Of a stretch of DNA of 64,000 nucleotides, positions 18,380-27,448 are shown piece after piece. A program made the position numbers and the translations under genes. Below the pieces are notes generated by a model. It worked only from the letters and a program-made list of their open reading frames with translations. It did no database searches and had not been told where the DNA came from. How positions within the stretch are numbered: position 1 is the first letter of the stretch; every line of letters begins with the position of its first letter. The DNA lies in the NCBI RefSeq assembly GCF_018274385.1, contig NZ_JAAFYZ010000021.1, positions 1-64,000 on the forward strand, given 5' to 3'. The stretch comes from Catenulispora pinistramenti (GTDB lineage Bacteria; Actinomycetota; Actinomycetes; Streptomycetales; Catenulisporaceae).

Positions 18380-19329
18380 TGTCCGCCGCCCCCGTGGAAG
18401 AACCCACCGGCACCACCCGCGAGGTCAACGAGGCCCCCGACAGCGCGCGGGGGGTGGTCGGCGGCACCCGGGCGTTCCTGCGCCTGGTGCTGATCGAGCA
18501 CTCGGTGTTCGCGCTGCCCTTCGCCTACATCAGCGCACTGTGGGCGATGTTCGAGACCAGCGGCCACGTCAACTGGGCCAAGCTGGTGCTGATCACCGTC
18601 GCGATGGTCGGCGCCCGCACCTTCGCCATGGCGATGAACCGCATCATCGACCGGGAGATCGACGCTCGGAACCCGCGCACCCAGATGCGCGAGCTGGTGA
18701 CCGGCGCGGTGTCGGTGAAGACGGCCTACCTCGGCTCCGTCGCGGCCCTGGTGGTGTTCCTGGCCGCGGCGGCCTCCCTGAACCGGCTCTCGCTCTGCCT
18801 GGCCCCGGTCGCCGCCGTCCCGCTGGTCGTCTACCCCTACGGCAAGCGCTTCACGAACTACCCGCACGCGATCCTCGGCATCGCCCAGGCGATCGGTCCG
18901 ATGGGCGCCTGGATCGGGGTGACCGGCCACTGGTCGTGGCAGGCGACGCTGCTGGGCCTGGCGGTCGGCTTCTGGATCGGCGGCTTCGACCTGATCTTCG
19001 CCTGCCAGGACGTGGCCGCCGACCGGGTGATCGGCGTCCGCTCGGTCCCGGCCCGGTTCGGCATCGCCGCCGCCCTGCGGGCCTCGGTGGCGACCCACGT
19101 GATCACCCTCGGCCTGCTGATCTGGTTCGGCGTCGTGGCGCACGGCGGGGTGCTGTGGTGGATCGGGATCGCCGTGGTCGCGGTGGCGTTCTGGTACGAG
19201 CACTCGCTGGTGAAGCCGGACGACCTGTCGAAGGTGAACCGGGCGTTCTTCACGACGAACGGGTTCGTCGGGATCTCGTTGTTCTGCTTCGCGCTGGTGG
19301 ATCTGATCGTGCGCGGGCTGGGGGCTTGA
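18379..19329 (+). CDS. mqnP: UbiA-family 1,4-dihydroxy-6-naphthoate prenyltransferase (MqnP)
   Basis: A 316-residue integral membrane prenyltransferase with the two Asp-rich Mg-diphosphate motifs, NRIIDREID (near residue 90) and DVAADRVIG (near 212). It attaches the polyprenyl chain to the naphthoate ring. The ATG shares one base with the mqnL stop (TGATG), so the two are coupled. In related actinomycetes the flavin prenyltransferase gene follows closely; here a toxin-antitoxin pair intervenes. Confidence 0.93.
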   Translation: MSAAPVEEPTGTTREVNEAPDSARGVVGGTRAFLRLVLIEHSVFALPFAYISALWAMFETSGHVNWAKLVLITVAMVGARTFAMAMNRIIDREIDARNPRTQMRELVTGAVSVKTAYLGSVAALVVFLAAAASLNRLSLCLAPVAAVPLVVYPYGKRFTNYPHAILGIAQAIGPMGAWIGVTGHWSWQATLLGLAVGFWIGGFDLIFACQDVAADRVIGVRSVPARFGIAAALRASVATHVITLGLLIWFGVVAHGGVLWWIGIAVVAVAFWYEHSLVKPDDLSKVNRAFFTTNGFVGISLFCFALVDLIVRGLGA

Positions 19330-19346
19330 GCCGGTGTCGTGGAGTC

Positions 19347-19368
19347 TACCTCGGGTATACTTGAGGTA
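19347..19368 (+). promoter_or_regulatory. promoter with overlapping operator for mazEF
   Basis: A TATACT -10 box (19356-19361) lies 6 bases before the antitoxin ATG. It is enclosed by a perfect inverted repeat TACCTC (19347-19352) / GAGGTA (19363-19368). An operator placed over the -10 is what autoregulation by an antitoxin or toxin-antitoxin complex would need. Confidence 0.65.
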
Positions 19369-19589
19369 TGACTACGACGACGATGAAGATCACCACGCGC
19401 AACCGGGACCGGCTGGCCGTTATAGCGTCGTCGGAGCTGAACGGGGCGAGCCTGGACAGTGCACTGGATGTGCTGCTCTTCGAGCATGAGTCGTTCGCCG
19501 CCCTGGCCCGACTCTCGCCCGGACAACTCGCGGAGATGCAGGCGGAGGCGGAGAGCATTGCCGAGGTGGATGTCGAGGTGCATGGGTGA
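19368..19589 (+). CDS. MazE-like antitoxin
   Basis: A 73-residue acidic protein. A short N-terminal region (MTTTTMKITTRNRDRLAV) could form the DNA-binding part, followed by helices typical of toxin-binding tails. It is identified mainly by its position: the toxin start overlaps its stop by four bases (GTGA), and an inverted repeat covers its promoter. Exact antitoxin family is uncertain. Confidence 0.8.
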   Translation: MTTTTMKITTRNRDRLAVIASSELNGASLDSALDVLLFEHESFAALARLSPGQLAEMQAEAESIAEVDVEVHG

Positions 19590-19921
19590 GCCTTGTCGTC
19601 ACGCCATGGTCGGTCTGGTGGATGGATTTCGATCCCCAGGCTGGTCGGGAGCAGGCGGGACGGCGGCCGGCGATCGTCGTCGGTTCGAGGTTCGCGTGTA
19701 CTCTCCCCAACGGCTTGGTCTTGGTCGTGCCCTGTACCAGCACTGATCGTGGGCTGCCGTTCCAGCCCGGGGTGATGCTCGACGGTCGCGCTGGTTTCGC
19801 CATGTGCGATCAGGTCAAGGCGTTATCGCGTGGGCGGATCGTACGTCCGCATCGCGGCTCTCTGTCCGAGCCCGAGATCGACAGAATCAAGTTCGCGCTA
19901 CGCCGGATCCTCGACGTTTAG
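19586..19921 (+). CDS. MazF/PemK-family toxin endoribonuclease
   Basis: A 111-residue protein with the MazF-fold signature near residues 22-32 (QAGRRPAIVV), the VPCTST strand and the conserved QVKALSRGRI segment that carries active-site residues. The family cleaves single-stranded mRNA at short motifs. It appears intact. The module sits between mqnP and mqnM, which are usually neighbours. Confidence 0.9.
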   Translation: MSLVVTPWSVWWMDFDPQAGREQAGRRPAIVVGSRFACTLPNGLVLVVPCTSTDRGLPFQPGVMLDGRAGFAMCDQVKALSRGRIVRPHRGSLSEPEIDRIKFALRRILDV

Positions 19922-19951
19922 CCACTCGACAATCCGACGGACAATGGATCA

Positions 19952-20599
19952 GTGACCACTACCCCCAGCACTCGCACCCCCTGGATCGTCGGCGTCTCCG
20001 GCGCCTCCGGCACCCCCTACGCCGCCGCGACCGTCCGGGCGCTCCTGGACGCCGGGGAGGCGGTGGATCTGGTGGTGAGCCGGGCGGCGCGGTTGACGGT
20101 GCTGGACGAGACCGGGATCTCCTTCCGGGACGCGCACTGGCGCGAGGATCTGGCGGCGTGGCTCGGGTGGGCGGGGGAGGACCCGCGGCTGGAGGCGGTG
20201 CGGTACTGGCCGGCCGGGGACTTCGCGGCGGGGCCGTCGTCGGGGAGCTATCGGGCCAAGGGGATGGTGGTGGTGCCCGCCTCGACCGCGGCGGTCGCGG
20301 GGATCGCGTTGGGGCTGTCGAAGGACCTTTTGCAGCGGGCCGCCGATGTGAACCTCAAGGAGCGGCGGCCGGTCGTGGTGTGCGTCCGGGAGACGCCGCT
20401 GAACCGGGGGACCCTGCGGCATCTGGTCGAGCTGGACGAGGCCGGGGCCGTGGTGCTGCCGGCGGCGCCGGGGTTCTACGCCGGGCTGAAGGACGTGCAG
20501 CAGTTGGTGGACTTCGTCGCGGGCAAGATCCTGGACGTGCTCGGGGTGCCGCACACGCTCTTCGAACGGTGGCGCGGTGAGCTGGGGTCCGCGCGCTGA
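19952..20599 (+). CDS. mqnM: UbiX-family flavin prenyltransferase (MqnM)
   Basis: A 215-residue protein that makes prenylated FMN, the cofactor for the UbiD-type enzyme MqnL. The N-terminal flavin-binding motif GVSGASGTPYA, the VPASTAAVAGIA segment and the C-terminal RETPLNRGTLRHL segment are all present. The GTG start follows a weak GGATCA. It lies 30 bp after the toxin gene, so it may be read through from the mqnL-mqnP-mazEF transcript. Confidence 0.93.
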   Translation: MTTTPSTRTPWIVGVSGASGTPYAAATVRALLDAGEAVDLVVSRAARLTVLDETGISFRDAHWREDLAAWLGWAGEDPRLEAVRYWPAGDFAAGPSSGSYRAKGMVVVPASTAAVAGIALGLSKDLLQRAADVNLKERRPVVVCVRETPLNRGTLRHLVELDEAGAVVLPAAPGFYAGLKDVQQLVDFVAGKILDVLGVPHTLFERWRGELGSAR

Positions 20600-20667
20600 G
20601 TCCGGGACCTGAGATGCGGGGTGCCCGGACGGCGCATAGACGTAAGGCCTCTCAGTAGCCTGCGCCC

Positions 20668-21153
20668 ATGGACACTGCTGACGCCCTTCTGGGCCCTTTC
20701 GAAGGTTTCCACCTGGCCCAAGTGAACATCGGCCGGCTCGTCGCCCCGCTGGACGACCCGGCCATCGAGGACTTCACCAAGAACCTGTCCCGGGTCAACG
20801 ACCAGGGCCGGGCCATGCCCGGGTTCGTCTGGCTGCTGGAGGGCACCGATCCGGAGCTCGGTGCCACCGATATCGCCTGGCCCGGCGACCCGGAGATGTT
20901 CGTCAACCTGACGGTGTGGGAATCGGTGGGCGCGCTGCGCGACTTCGCCTTCTCCGGCGAGCACCGCGCGCTGCTGACCCGCCGCAAGGAGTTCTTCCAG
21001 AAGCTGCCGGAGGCCTTCGCCACGCTGTGGTGGATCCCGGCCGGGACGCGGCCCACGGTCCAGGACGCGCACGACCGGCTGGCGCGCTTCCGCGAGCACG
21101 GAGCCACCCCTCACGCGTTCTCGTTCCAGCGGCTGTTCGCCCCGGAGGGCTGA
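20668..21153 (+). CDS. DUF3291 family protein
   Basis: A 161-residue protein matching DUF3291: LAQVNIGRL near residue 16, GFVWLLEG, the NLTVWESV strand and LWWIPAGTRPT. The fold is a ferredoxin-like alpha/beta barrel related to antibiotic-biosynthesis monooxygenases, but no cofactor residues are evident. TAGCCT lies 6 bases before the ATG with no Shine-Dalgarno, suggesting leaderless expression. Its link to quinone metabolism is positional only. Confidence 0.85.
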   Translation: MDTADALLGPFEGFHLAQVNIGRLVAPLDDPAIEDFTKNLSRVNDQGRAMPGFVWLLEGTDPELGATDIAWPGDPEMFVNLTVWESVGALRDFAFSGEHRALLTRRKEFFQKLPEAFATLWWIPAGTRPTVQDAHDRLARFREHGATPHAFSFQRLFAPEG

Positions 21154-21224
21154 GCGCGCCCGACGCACGCAGCTCACGCAGGCGCACGCACCGCGCGCAC
21201 GCAACGCGCCGCACGCAACGCAAA

Positions 21225-21270
21225 GGAGCGCCCTTTCCAGTCCCGGGGGGACGGACTGGAAGGGCGCTCC
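21225..21270 (+). terminator. strong hairpin terminator after DUF3291 gene
   Basis: An 18-bp imperfect stem (one bulged T) pairs ggagcgccctttccagtc with gactggaagggcgctcc around a C/G-rich loop. It is followed by cgttgttccc. It closes the mqnL-to-DUF3291 run. Confidence 0.8.
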
Positions 21271-21344
21271 CGTTGTTCCCGGCCGCCGGTACCCGAGCGT
21301 CGATCCGGGGGGGGAGTTGATCGACGCGGCCGGCGGCCGGAGCT

Positions 21345-21378
21345 CTAGGGGTGGTGCGTAACTAGGGGTGGTGCGTAA
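21345..21378. repeat. 17-bp perfect direct repeat in intergenic region
   Basis: ctaggggtggtgcgtaa is repeated twice without a gap, in the stretch between the terminator at 21225-21270 and the small minus-strand gene. No gene is seen in 21271-21438. Confidence 0.85.
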
Positions 21379-21438
21379 GGGGTGCGCAATTGGTCTTGCT
21401 CGGTCGTGCCGGGTGCTGCTGGGTGGTACTACCGCAGG

Positions 21439-21552
21439 TCAGGCCTTGCGGGCGAGCTTCGTCGCGCGCGCCAGGCGGGCCTTGGCGGCCTGCTTGCGCA
21501 GGTCGTTCAGCCGGGTGTGGGCGGCCTGCAGTTCGTACGGCGGGAAGTTCAT
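21439..21552 (-). CDS. 37-residue basic small protein
   Basis: The frame begins MNFPPYELQAAHTRLNDLRK and ends LARATKLARKA; it is one amphipathic Ala/Arg/Lys-rich helix with no cysteines. Support for expression is strong: AAGGAG lies exactly 6 bases before the ATG, and a TTGGAC-N18-TAGAAT promoter lies about 45 bases upstream. Similar short Arg/Ala-rich peptides occur in many actinomycetes and often escape annotation; function is unknown. It is divergent from the Lrp gene at 21808. Confidence 0.75.
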   Translation of the reverse strand: MNFPPYELQAAHTRLNDLRKQAAKARLARATKLARKA

Positions 21553-21592
21553 CGTTGACTCCTTCGATCTGTCGGGCCTAATCTGTTCTATG

Positions 21593-21628
21593 CCTTAGAT
21601 TCTAAGGGGTTCTACGCTCTGTGTCCAA
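21593..21628 (-). promoter_or_regulatory. promoter and 15-bp palindromic operator of the small gene
   Basis: On the minus strand, TTGGAC (21628-21623) and TAGAAT (21604-21599) are separated by 18 bases. The -10 lies inside a perfect palindrome, CCTTAGA-A-TCTAAGG (21607-21593). This AT-rich palindrome stands out in the local GC-rich sequence and is a likely repressor site. Confidence 0.65.
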
Positions 21629-21807
21629 TTTATTGAAGGTGAAGGCGGTCACAGATCGTTAGCCGGGGATCACAGCGGTCCCGATTCGTCCCCGGACGGC
21701 CCCGCGCGGGGGCCGGGGCCGCCCGGGGAGCCGATACGCTCGCACCCGGGTGGGACCGGGCGGCCCGAACGGGTCGTCCATCGACGCGGATGAGGTGATC
21801 AGGAAGC

Positions 21808-22311
21808 ATGGACGCGGTGGACCGCGCCTTGATCGACGCGCTGCGGACCAACGGCCGCATGTCATACGCGGAGCTGGGACGCCTGGTCAGTCTGTCCGGG
21901 CCATCGGTGACCGACCGGATCAACCGGTTGGAGAGCAACGGCGTCATCACCGGCTACCGGGCGATGGTGGCCCCGGAACAGCTCGGACTGAACGTGACGG
22001 CGATGATCGGCATCCTGCTGTCGGACTCCGCCGAGCTCGACGACGTGGCCTGGCGGCTGCGCGACGTACCGGAGATCGAGGACTGCTTCTTCGTCGCCGG
22101 CGAGGAGTCGTTCCTGCTCAAGGTGCGCGCCGGTCATCCGGAGGACCTGGAGCGGATCATCGGCCGGCTGACCCGGATCCGCGGTGTGGCGCGGACCCGG
22201 ACCACGGTCGCGCTGTCGACGAAGTGGGAGGACCGGCCGATGGCGCTGGCCGAGCCCGACGAGGACGACGCCAAGCACGCCGAGCGGCACAGTGGTAGCG
22301 AGCGGCGCTGA
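21808..22311 (+). CDS. Lrp/AsnC family transcriptional regulator
   Basis: A 167-residue regulator: an N-terminal winged helix-turn-helix (LRTNGRMSYAELGRLVSLSGPS, recognition helix near residues 30-45) and a C-terminal RAM effector domain (about 65-145), ending in an acidic tail. AGGAAG lies just before the ATG. Homologues lie near mqnE in streptomycetes, so it may sense an amino acid and regulate this neighbourhood, but no site was identified. Confidence 0.92.
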   Translation: MDAVDRALIDALRTNGRMSYAELGRLVSLSGPSVTDRINRLESNGVITGYRAMVAPEQLGLNVTAMIGILLSDSAELDDVAWRLRDVPEIEDCFFVAGEESFLLKVRAGHPEDLERIIGRLTRIRGVARTRTTVALSTKWEDRPMALAEPDEDDAKHAERHSGSERR

Positions 22312-22349
22312 GCGGTGCTGAGCGGTGCTGAGCCGAGAAACGCAAGCGG

Positions 22350-22392
22350 AAGGGCCGCACCGGAGACTGGAATCAGTCCGGTGCGGCCCTTT
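22350..22392. terminator. bidirectional terminator between convergent genes
   Basis: A 14-bp perfect stem (aagggccgcaccgg at 22350-22363 with its complement at 22379-22392) lies between the Lrp gene and the leftward gene ending at 22465. It can serve both strands. Confidence 0.85.
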
Positions 22393-22464
22393 CGGCTGTT
22401 CGGTCGGCGCCGCGCGGTCGGCGGCGGGTTCGGCCCGGGTCGGTTCTGCCGAGTCGGTCGCCGG

Positions 22465-23475
22465 TCAGGCCAGCACGATCGTCACCACGATGGCCACGAT
22501 CCCGATGTGCGAGGCGATCACCGCGGCCAGGCAGGCGTACCGGCCGGTCGGGGTGGTGTTCTCGTCGGTCAGGTAGGCCGCGGCGGCCACCGCCGCGCCG
22601 GTCACCAGCGGCACCGTCACCAGCGGGGTCAGGTGCGGGATCACGTTCTTGACCTGCGCGGCGAACAGCAGCGCCAGCCAGCTCAGCCCGGAGACCACGG
22701 CGAAGCCCCAGGTCAGCCCGAGCGGGTTGAGCTGCCGCCAGCGCAGCAGCCCGCCGATGATCAGGATCATCGCCGGGATGGCCAGCGCGGACAGCGAGAG
22801 CAGCTGCGAGTTCAGCGTGACCCCGGCGATCGACCGCGAGGAGCCGCCGCTGGAAAGCATGCCGCACAGGAAGGCGATGACCAGCGCCGGGACCGCGCCG
22901 ATGGCGAAGCCCATGCCGAGGCGCGGGCCCAGGGGGAGCGCGGCGCCGCCGGCCCCGGCCGCGACCGGCGCCCCGGCCCGCCGGGAGCCGCCGCCGGAAC
23001 GCGACCCGCCGGAGCGGGCCGCTCCGGCCCGGCGGGACCCGCCCCGGCCCGGAGCCTCGTCGTACCCGTCGTTGTCGTCGTAGCCGTCGCCATAGCCGTC
23101 GTCGCGGTCGGCGTCGCGGGGGTCGCCGTCGTAGCGCTCGTAGCCGGCCTCGTCCGCCGGTGCCCGGCCGCGGCTGCCCCGCCCTCGGGGCGGAGCCGGA
23201 GCCGGGGCGGGAGCCGGCGCGTAGCCGTCGTCATAGCCGGCCGGTCGGCCGCGACCGCCGGAGCGTGGTTGCTGTCCTTGCTGCCCGTACCCACCGTCGT
23301 CGTAACCCCGGGGCGCGCGGTCGTCCCGGGGTGGGCGCTGCGCCGTCCGTGGCTGCGGTTCCCACGGCCCTTGACCAGGCGCGGGTTGCCGGCCGTAGCC
23401 GTCGGGGCGGCCACGGCCACCCCGACCGTCCCCGGGGGGCCGGCCGGCGGCTCGTCGTGAGGGTGATTCGGACAT
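22465..23475 (-). CDS. membrane protein with long Gly/Arg/Tyr-rich N-terminal region
   Basis: A 336-residue protein. The first about 180 residues are low-complexity Gly/Arg/Asp/Tyr/Pro (YDDG, GRGG, APAPAPAP) and probably disordered. The C-terminal part has five hydrophobic helices (about 185-205, 220-240, 250-275, 282-302 and 310-332). The family is not recognised. It is convergent with the Lrp gene and divergent from mqnE. Confidence 0.75.
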   Translation of the reverse strand: MSESPSRRAAGRPPGDGRGGRGRPDGYGRQPAPGQGPWEPQPRTAQRPPRDDRAPRGYDDGGYGQQGQQPRSGGRGRPAGYDDGYAPAPAPAPAPPRGRGSRGRAPADEAGYERYDGDPRDADRDDGYGDGYDDNDGYDEAPGRGGSRRAGAARSGGSRSGGGSRRAGAPVAAGAGGAALPLGPRLGMGFAIGAVPALVIAFLCGMLSSGGSSRSIAGVTLNSQLLSLSALAIPAMILIIGGLLRWRQLNPLGLTWGFAVVSGLSWLALLFAAQVKNVIPHLTPLVTVPLVTGAAVAAAAYLTDENTTPTGRYACLAAVIASHIGIVAIVVTIVLA

Positions 23476-23603
23476 GGTGACGACTATCCGCTGTCCGGCC
23501 GCCGGAATGCAACGCGATCATCCAATCCGGACGAGGCCGTTACGAACCGCTGCCGTACTCTGCTGTCTGATCAGGTGGACGTCGCACGGGAAAAGGTGAG
23601 GCC

Positions 23604-24764
23604 ATGGACTCCGGGCTCAAGCGGGAGATCGAGGACAAGGTCCTCGCCGGTTCGCGGCTGTCGTTCGAAGACGGAGTGGCCCTGTACGCCACCGATGAGG
23701 TGGCCTGGCTCGGTGAGCTCGCCCATGAGGTACGGACCCGCAAGAACGGTGACAAGGTCTTCTTCAACGTCAACCGGCACCTGAACATGACGAACGTCTG
23801 TTCGGCCTCCTGCGCGTACTGCTCCTTCCAGCGCAAGCCCGGCGAGAAGGACGCCTACACGATGCGCATCGAGGAGGCCGTCCGGCTGGCCAAGGACATG
23901 GAGCCGGACGGCATCACCGAGCTGCACATCGTCAACGGCCTGCACCCCACGCTGCCGTGGCGCTACTACCCGAAGTCGATCAGCGAGCTGAAGGCGGTCC
24001 TGCCCGGCGTCTCGATCAAGGCCTTCACCGCCACCGAGATCCACTGGTTCGAGAAGATCTCCGGGCTCAGCGCCGATGAGATCCTCGACGAGCTGATCGC
24101 GGCCGGTCTGGAGTCGCTGACCGGCGGCGGCGCGGAGATCTTCGACTGGGAGATCCGCTCGCAGATCGTGGACCACGCCACGCACTGGGAGGACTGGTCC
24201 CGGATCCACCGGCTGGCGCACTCCAAGGGCCTGCGCACGCCGGCCACGATGCTCTACGGCCACATCGAGGAGCCCCGGCACCGGGTGGACCACGTGCTGC
24301 GGCTGCGCGAGCTCCAGGACGAGACCAACGGCTTCGCGGTGTTCATCCCGCTGCGCTTCCAGCACGACTTCCACGACAGCCAGGACGGCAAGGTCCGCAA
24401 CCGGCTGATGACCCAGCCGATGGCCACCGGCGTCGAGGCCCTGAAGACCTTCGCGGTGTCCCGGCTGCTGCTGGACAACTTCGACCACGTGAAGTGCTTC
24501 TGGGTGATGCACGGCCTGTCCACCGCGCAGCTGGCGCTCAATTACGGCGCCGACGACCTGGACGGCTCGGTGGTCGAGTACAAGATCACCCACGACGCCG
24601 ACAACTACGGCACCCCGAACAAGATGACCCGCGAGGACCTGCTGGAGCTGATCCGCGACGCCGGGTTCACGCCGATGGAGCGGAACACGCGGTACGAGGT
24701 CATCAAGGAGTACCCGGGGCCGGAGTCGGGGCGGCGCGAAGAGCCGCAGCTGATGACGTTCTGA
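23604..24764 (+). CDS. mqnE: aminofutalosine synthase MqnE
   Basis: A 386-residue radical-SAM enzyme. The [4Fe-4S] cluster motif CSASCAYC (CxxxCxxC) lies near residue 63, followed by the TIM-barrel region. It joins 3-[(1-carboxyvinyl)oxy]benzoate to SAM's adenosyl moiety to give aminofutalosine. It was distinguished from MqnC by the FQRKPGEKDAYTMRI segment and closer similarity to the SCO4494 group. A GGTGAGG precedes the ATG. A GC-rich hairpin follows the gene. Confidence 0.95.
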   Translation: MDSGLKREIEDKVLAGSRLSFEDGVALYATDEVAWLGELAHEVRTRKNGDKVFFNVNRHLNMTNVCSASCAYCSFQRKPGEKDAYTMRIEEAVRLAKDMEPDGITELHIVNGLHPTLPWRYYPKSISELKAVLPGVSIKAFTATEIHWFEKISGLSADEILDELIAAGLESLTGGGAEIFDWEIRSQIVDHATHWEDWSRIHRLAHSKGLRTPATMLYGHIEEPRHRVDHVLRLRELQDETNGFAVFIPLRFQHDFHDSQDGKVRNRLMTQPMATGVEALKTFAVSRLLLDNFDHVKCFWVMHGLSTAQLALNYGADDLDGSVVEYKITHDADNYGTPNKMTREDLLELIRDAGFTPMERNTRYEVIKEYPGPESGRREEPQLMTF

Positions 24765-24797
24765 GCGGGCCCGCTCACTGAGCGGAATCCGGTTGTG

Positions 24798-24837
24798 ACA
24801 GACGGCGTACATCCGGCGGCGGATGGGCGCCGTCTGT
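24798..24837 (+). terminator. hairpin after mqnE
   Basis: A 10-bp stem (acagacggcg/cgccgtctgt) with an inner catcc/ggatg stem forms a stable hairpin 33 bases after the mqnE stop. It lacks a T-run, as many actinobacterial terminators do. Confidence 0.65.
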
Positions 24838-24889
24838 GGCGTGGGACTGATTTGGGAATCGGCCGACCGGTGCCGCATAGTCCTATCTT

Positions 24890-25120
24890 GTGAACTTCCG
24901 CGACCGCCCCCGCCGCCCCTTCAGCTGGGCCACCGAGCTGCGCGTACTGGCCGTCGGCCTGTTCGCGGCGGCCGGCGGCGCGCTGCTGCTGAACCGGTCC
25001 CAGCCGGTCGCCCCGTCCGAGGTGGCGGGGGCGGCGCTGGTGGTCGTCGCGGCCACGGTGCTGAACATCGCGGTCGGGGTGCGCCGGGCGCGGCGCGAGG
25101 CCCAGGCCGTCGAGCGCTGA
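24890..25120 (+). CDS. small two-helix membrane protein
   Basis: A 76-residue protein with a basic N-terminus (NFRDRPRRPF) and two hydrophobic helices (about 17-35 and 44-63), starting at GTG. No Shine-Dalgarno is seen. The family is unknown. It is 17 bp ahead of the GNAT gene and may be co-transcribed. Confidence 0.65.
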   Translation: MNFRDRPRRPFSWATELRVLAVGLFAAAGGALLLNRSQPVAPSEVAGAALVVVAATVLNIAVGVRRARREAQAVER

Positions 25121-25137
25121 ATGAGACGATGATCGTC

Positions 25138-25647
25138 ATGGCCCTGACGTTTGAGACCCACCCCGAGATACCCGACGCGCTGCGTGCGGCGCTCGTCGAC
25201 ATCTGGACCGACGCCACCAACGCCGGCGGCGCGATCGGCTTCGTGGCCCCGGTGGACCGCGAGGCCGTCGATGCCCGGGCGTTCCGCGGTTTCACGGTCG
25301 GCAAGGATCTGTTGCTGGTCGGCGCCGAGGCCGGCGAGCCCGCGGCTTTCCTGGTCGTCGAGGACCACCAGTTCTCGTTGATGGACCACGTGCGGATCCT
25401 CAAGACCGTGGTCGTGCACCCGAAACACCAGGGCAAGGGCTATGGGCAGGACTTGCTGCGGGAGGCCGAGCAGGTGGCGCGTACCCTCGACGGTGTCGAA
25501 ATGCTCCACCTCACCTGCCGCGGCGGGCTCGGGCTGGAACACTTCTACACCAAATGCGGATACACCGAGGTCGGCCGCATCCCGCGCTTGCTGCGGGTCA
25601 GCGCGGACGACTACCGGGACGAGATCCACATGGCGTTGAGCCTGTAG
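25138..25647 (+). CDS. GNAT family N-acetyltransferase
   Basis: A 169-residue acyl-CoA N-acyltransferase. The acetyl-CoA-binding motif A is clear: VVVHPKHQGKGYGQDLL (near residue 86), and the C-terminal EHFYTKCGYTEVGRI segment is motif B. The substrate is unknown. An ATG at 25129 would add three residues (MIV); neither start has a strong Shine-Dalgarno. Confidence 0.88.
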   Translation: MALTFETHPEIPDALRAALVDIWTDATNAGGAIGFVAPVDREAVDARAFRGFTVGKDLLLVGAEAGEPAAFLVVEDHQFSLMDHVRILKTVVVHPKHQGKGYGQDLLREAEQVARTLDGVEMLHLTCRGGLGLEHFYTKCGYTEVGRIPRLLRVSADDYRDEIHMALSL

Positions 25648-25694
25648 ACCCCGCCCCGTCGCTGGTCTCTCATATCGATGGAAGGAGTCGGCGG

Positions 25695-26084
25695 ATGCCT
25701 GCCGACAACAAGACGGCTGACAAGCCCGAGGTGCAGGACGCCCCCGGCACCGCCGACGCGGCGACCGCCACCGAGTCCGAGACTCTGGCGGCCGGCGCGG
25801 CCGTGGCCGTGGCCAAGCACGCGACCATGCGCTACGCCACGCTGCGCATCGGGATCTTCATCGTGTCGCTGGCGGTGCTGTGGGGCCTGGTCGCGGCGAC
25901 CGGGCACATCGTCACCGGCAACGGCGTGCTCTACCTGGCGATGGGCGCGCTGCTGATCTCCGGCGTGGCCTCGTTCTTCCTGCTGTCCCGACAGCGCGAC
26001 GCGATGTCGGCGCAGGTGACCCGGCGCACCGACCGCCTGGCCGACCGGTTCGAGGCGAACGCGGCCATGGAGGACGAGGACTGA
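25695..26084 (+). CDS. DUF4229 family membrane protein
   Basis: A 129-residue protein: disordered N-terminus (about 40 residues), two membrane helices (about 51-70 and 77-96) and a charged C-terminal helix containing SRQRDAMSAQV. This matches DUF4229, members of which occur near mqn genes in streptomycetes. The start is well defined: AAGGAG lies 7 bases before the ATG. Function is unknown. Confidence 0.82.
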   Translation: MPADNKTADKPEVQDAPGTADAATATESETLAAGAAVAVAKHATMRYATLRIGIFIVSLAVLWGLVAATGHIVTGNGVLYLAMGALLISGVASFFLLSRQRDAMSAQVTRRTDRLADRFEANAAMEDED

Positions 26085-27137
<1,053 letters not shown>

Positions 27138-27196
27138 GCCACTGCGCATGCCGGGGCGCCGGAGGGGAGCCGGCGCCGAGGGGGTGGCCGCGGGGG

Positions 27197-27448
27197 TTAT
27201 TCGACGCGGCCGAGGCGCGCGATGGTGATCCGCTGCTGTGCTTCGTTGATCTCGTAGAGCACTCTGTAGCGGCCGATGTGGATGCGACGCACATCGGGTG
27301 TGCCGTAGGCGAACGAGCCAGTAGGGCGGGGATTCTCAGCGAGGAGGTCACACGCGCTGACTACCTGCTCCACCCCAGCGACATCGCTGTTCATGAACTG
27401 TGCTGCGCGGTTGAGGGCGACCATGTCCCAGTCGATCGTGTAGCTCAT
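27197..27448 (-). CDS. RelE/ParE-family toxin
   Basis: An 83-residue protein with the RelE-fold C-terminus RRIHIGRYRVLYEINEAQ and ITIARLGRV. It is the second gene of a two-gene unit; its ATG overlaps the antitoxin stop by four bases. The family cleaves mRNA on the ribosome (RelE type) or inhibits gyrase (ParE type); the sequence favours a RelE-like ribonuclease. It looks intact. Confidence 0.88.
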   Translation of the reverse strand: MSYTIDWDMVALNRAAQFMNSDVAGVEQVVSACDLLAENPRPTGSFAYGTPDVRRIHIGRYRVLYEINEAQQRITIARLGRVE

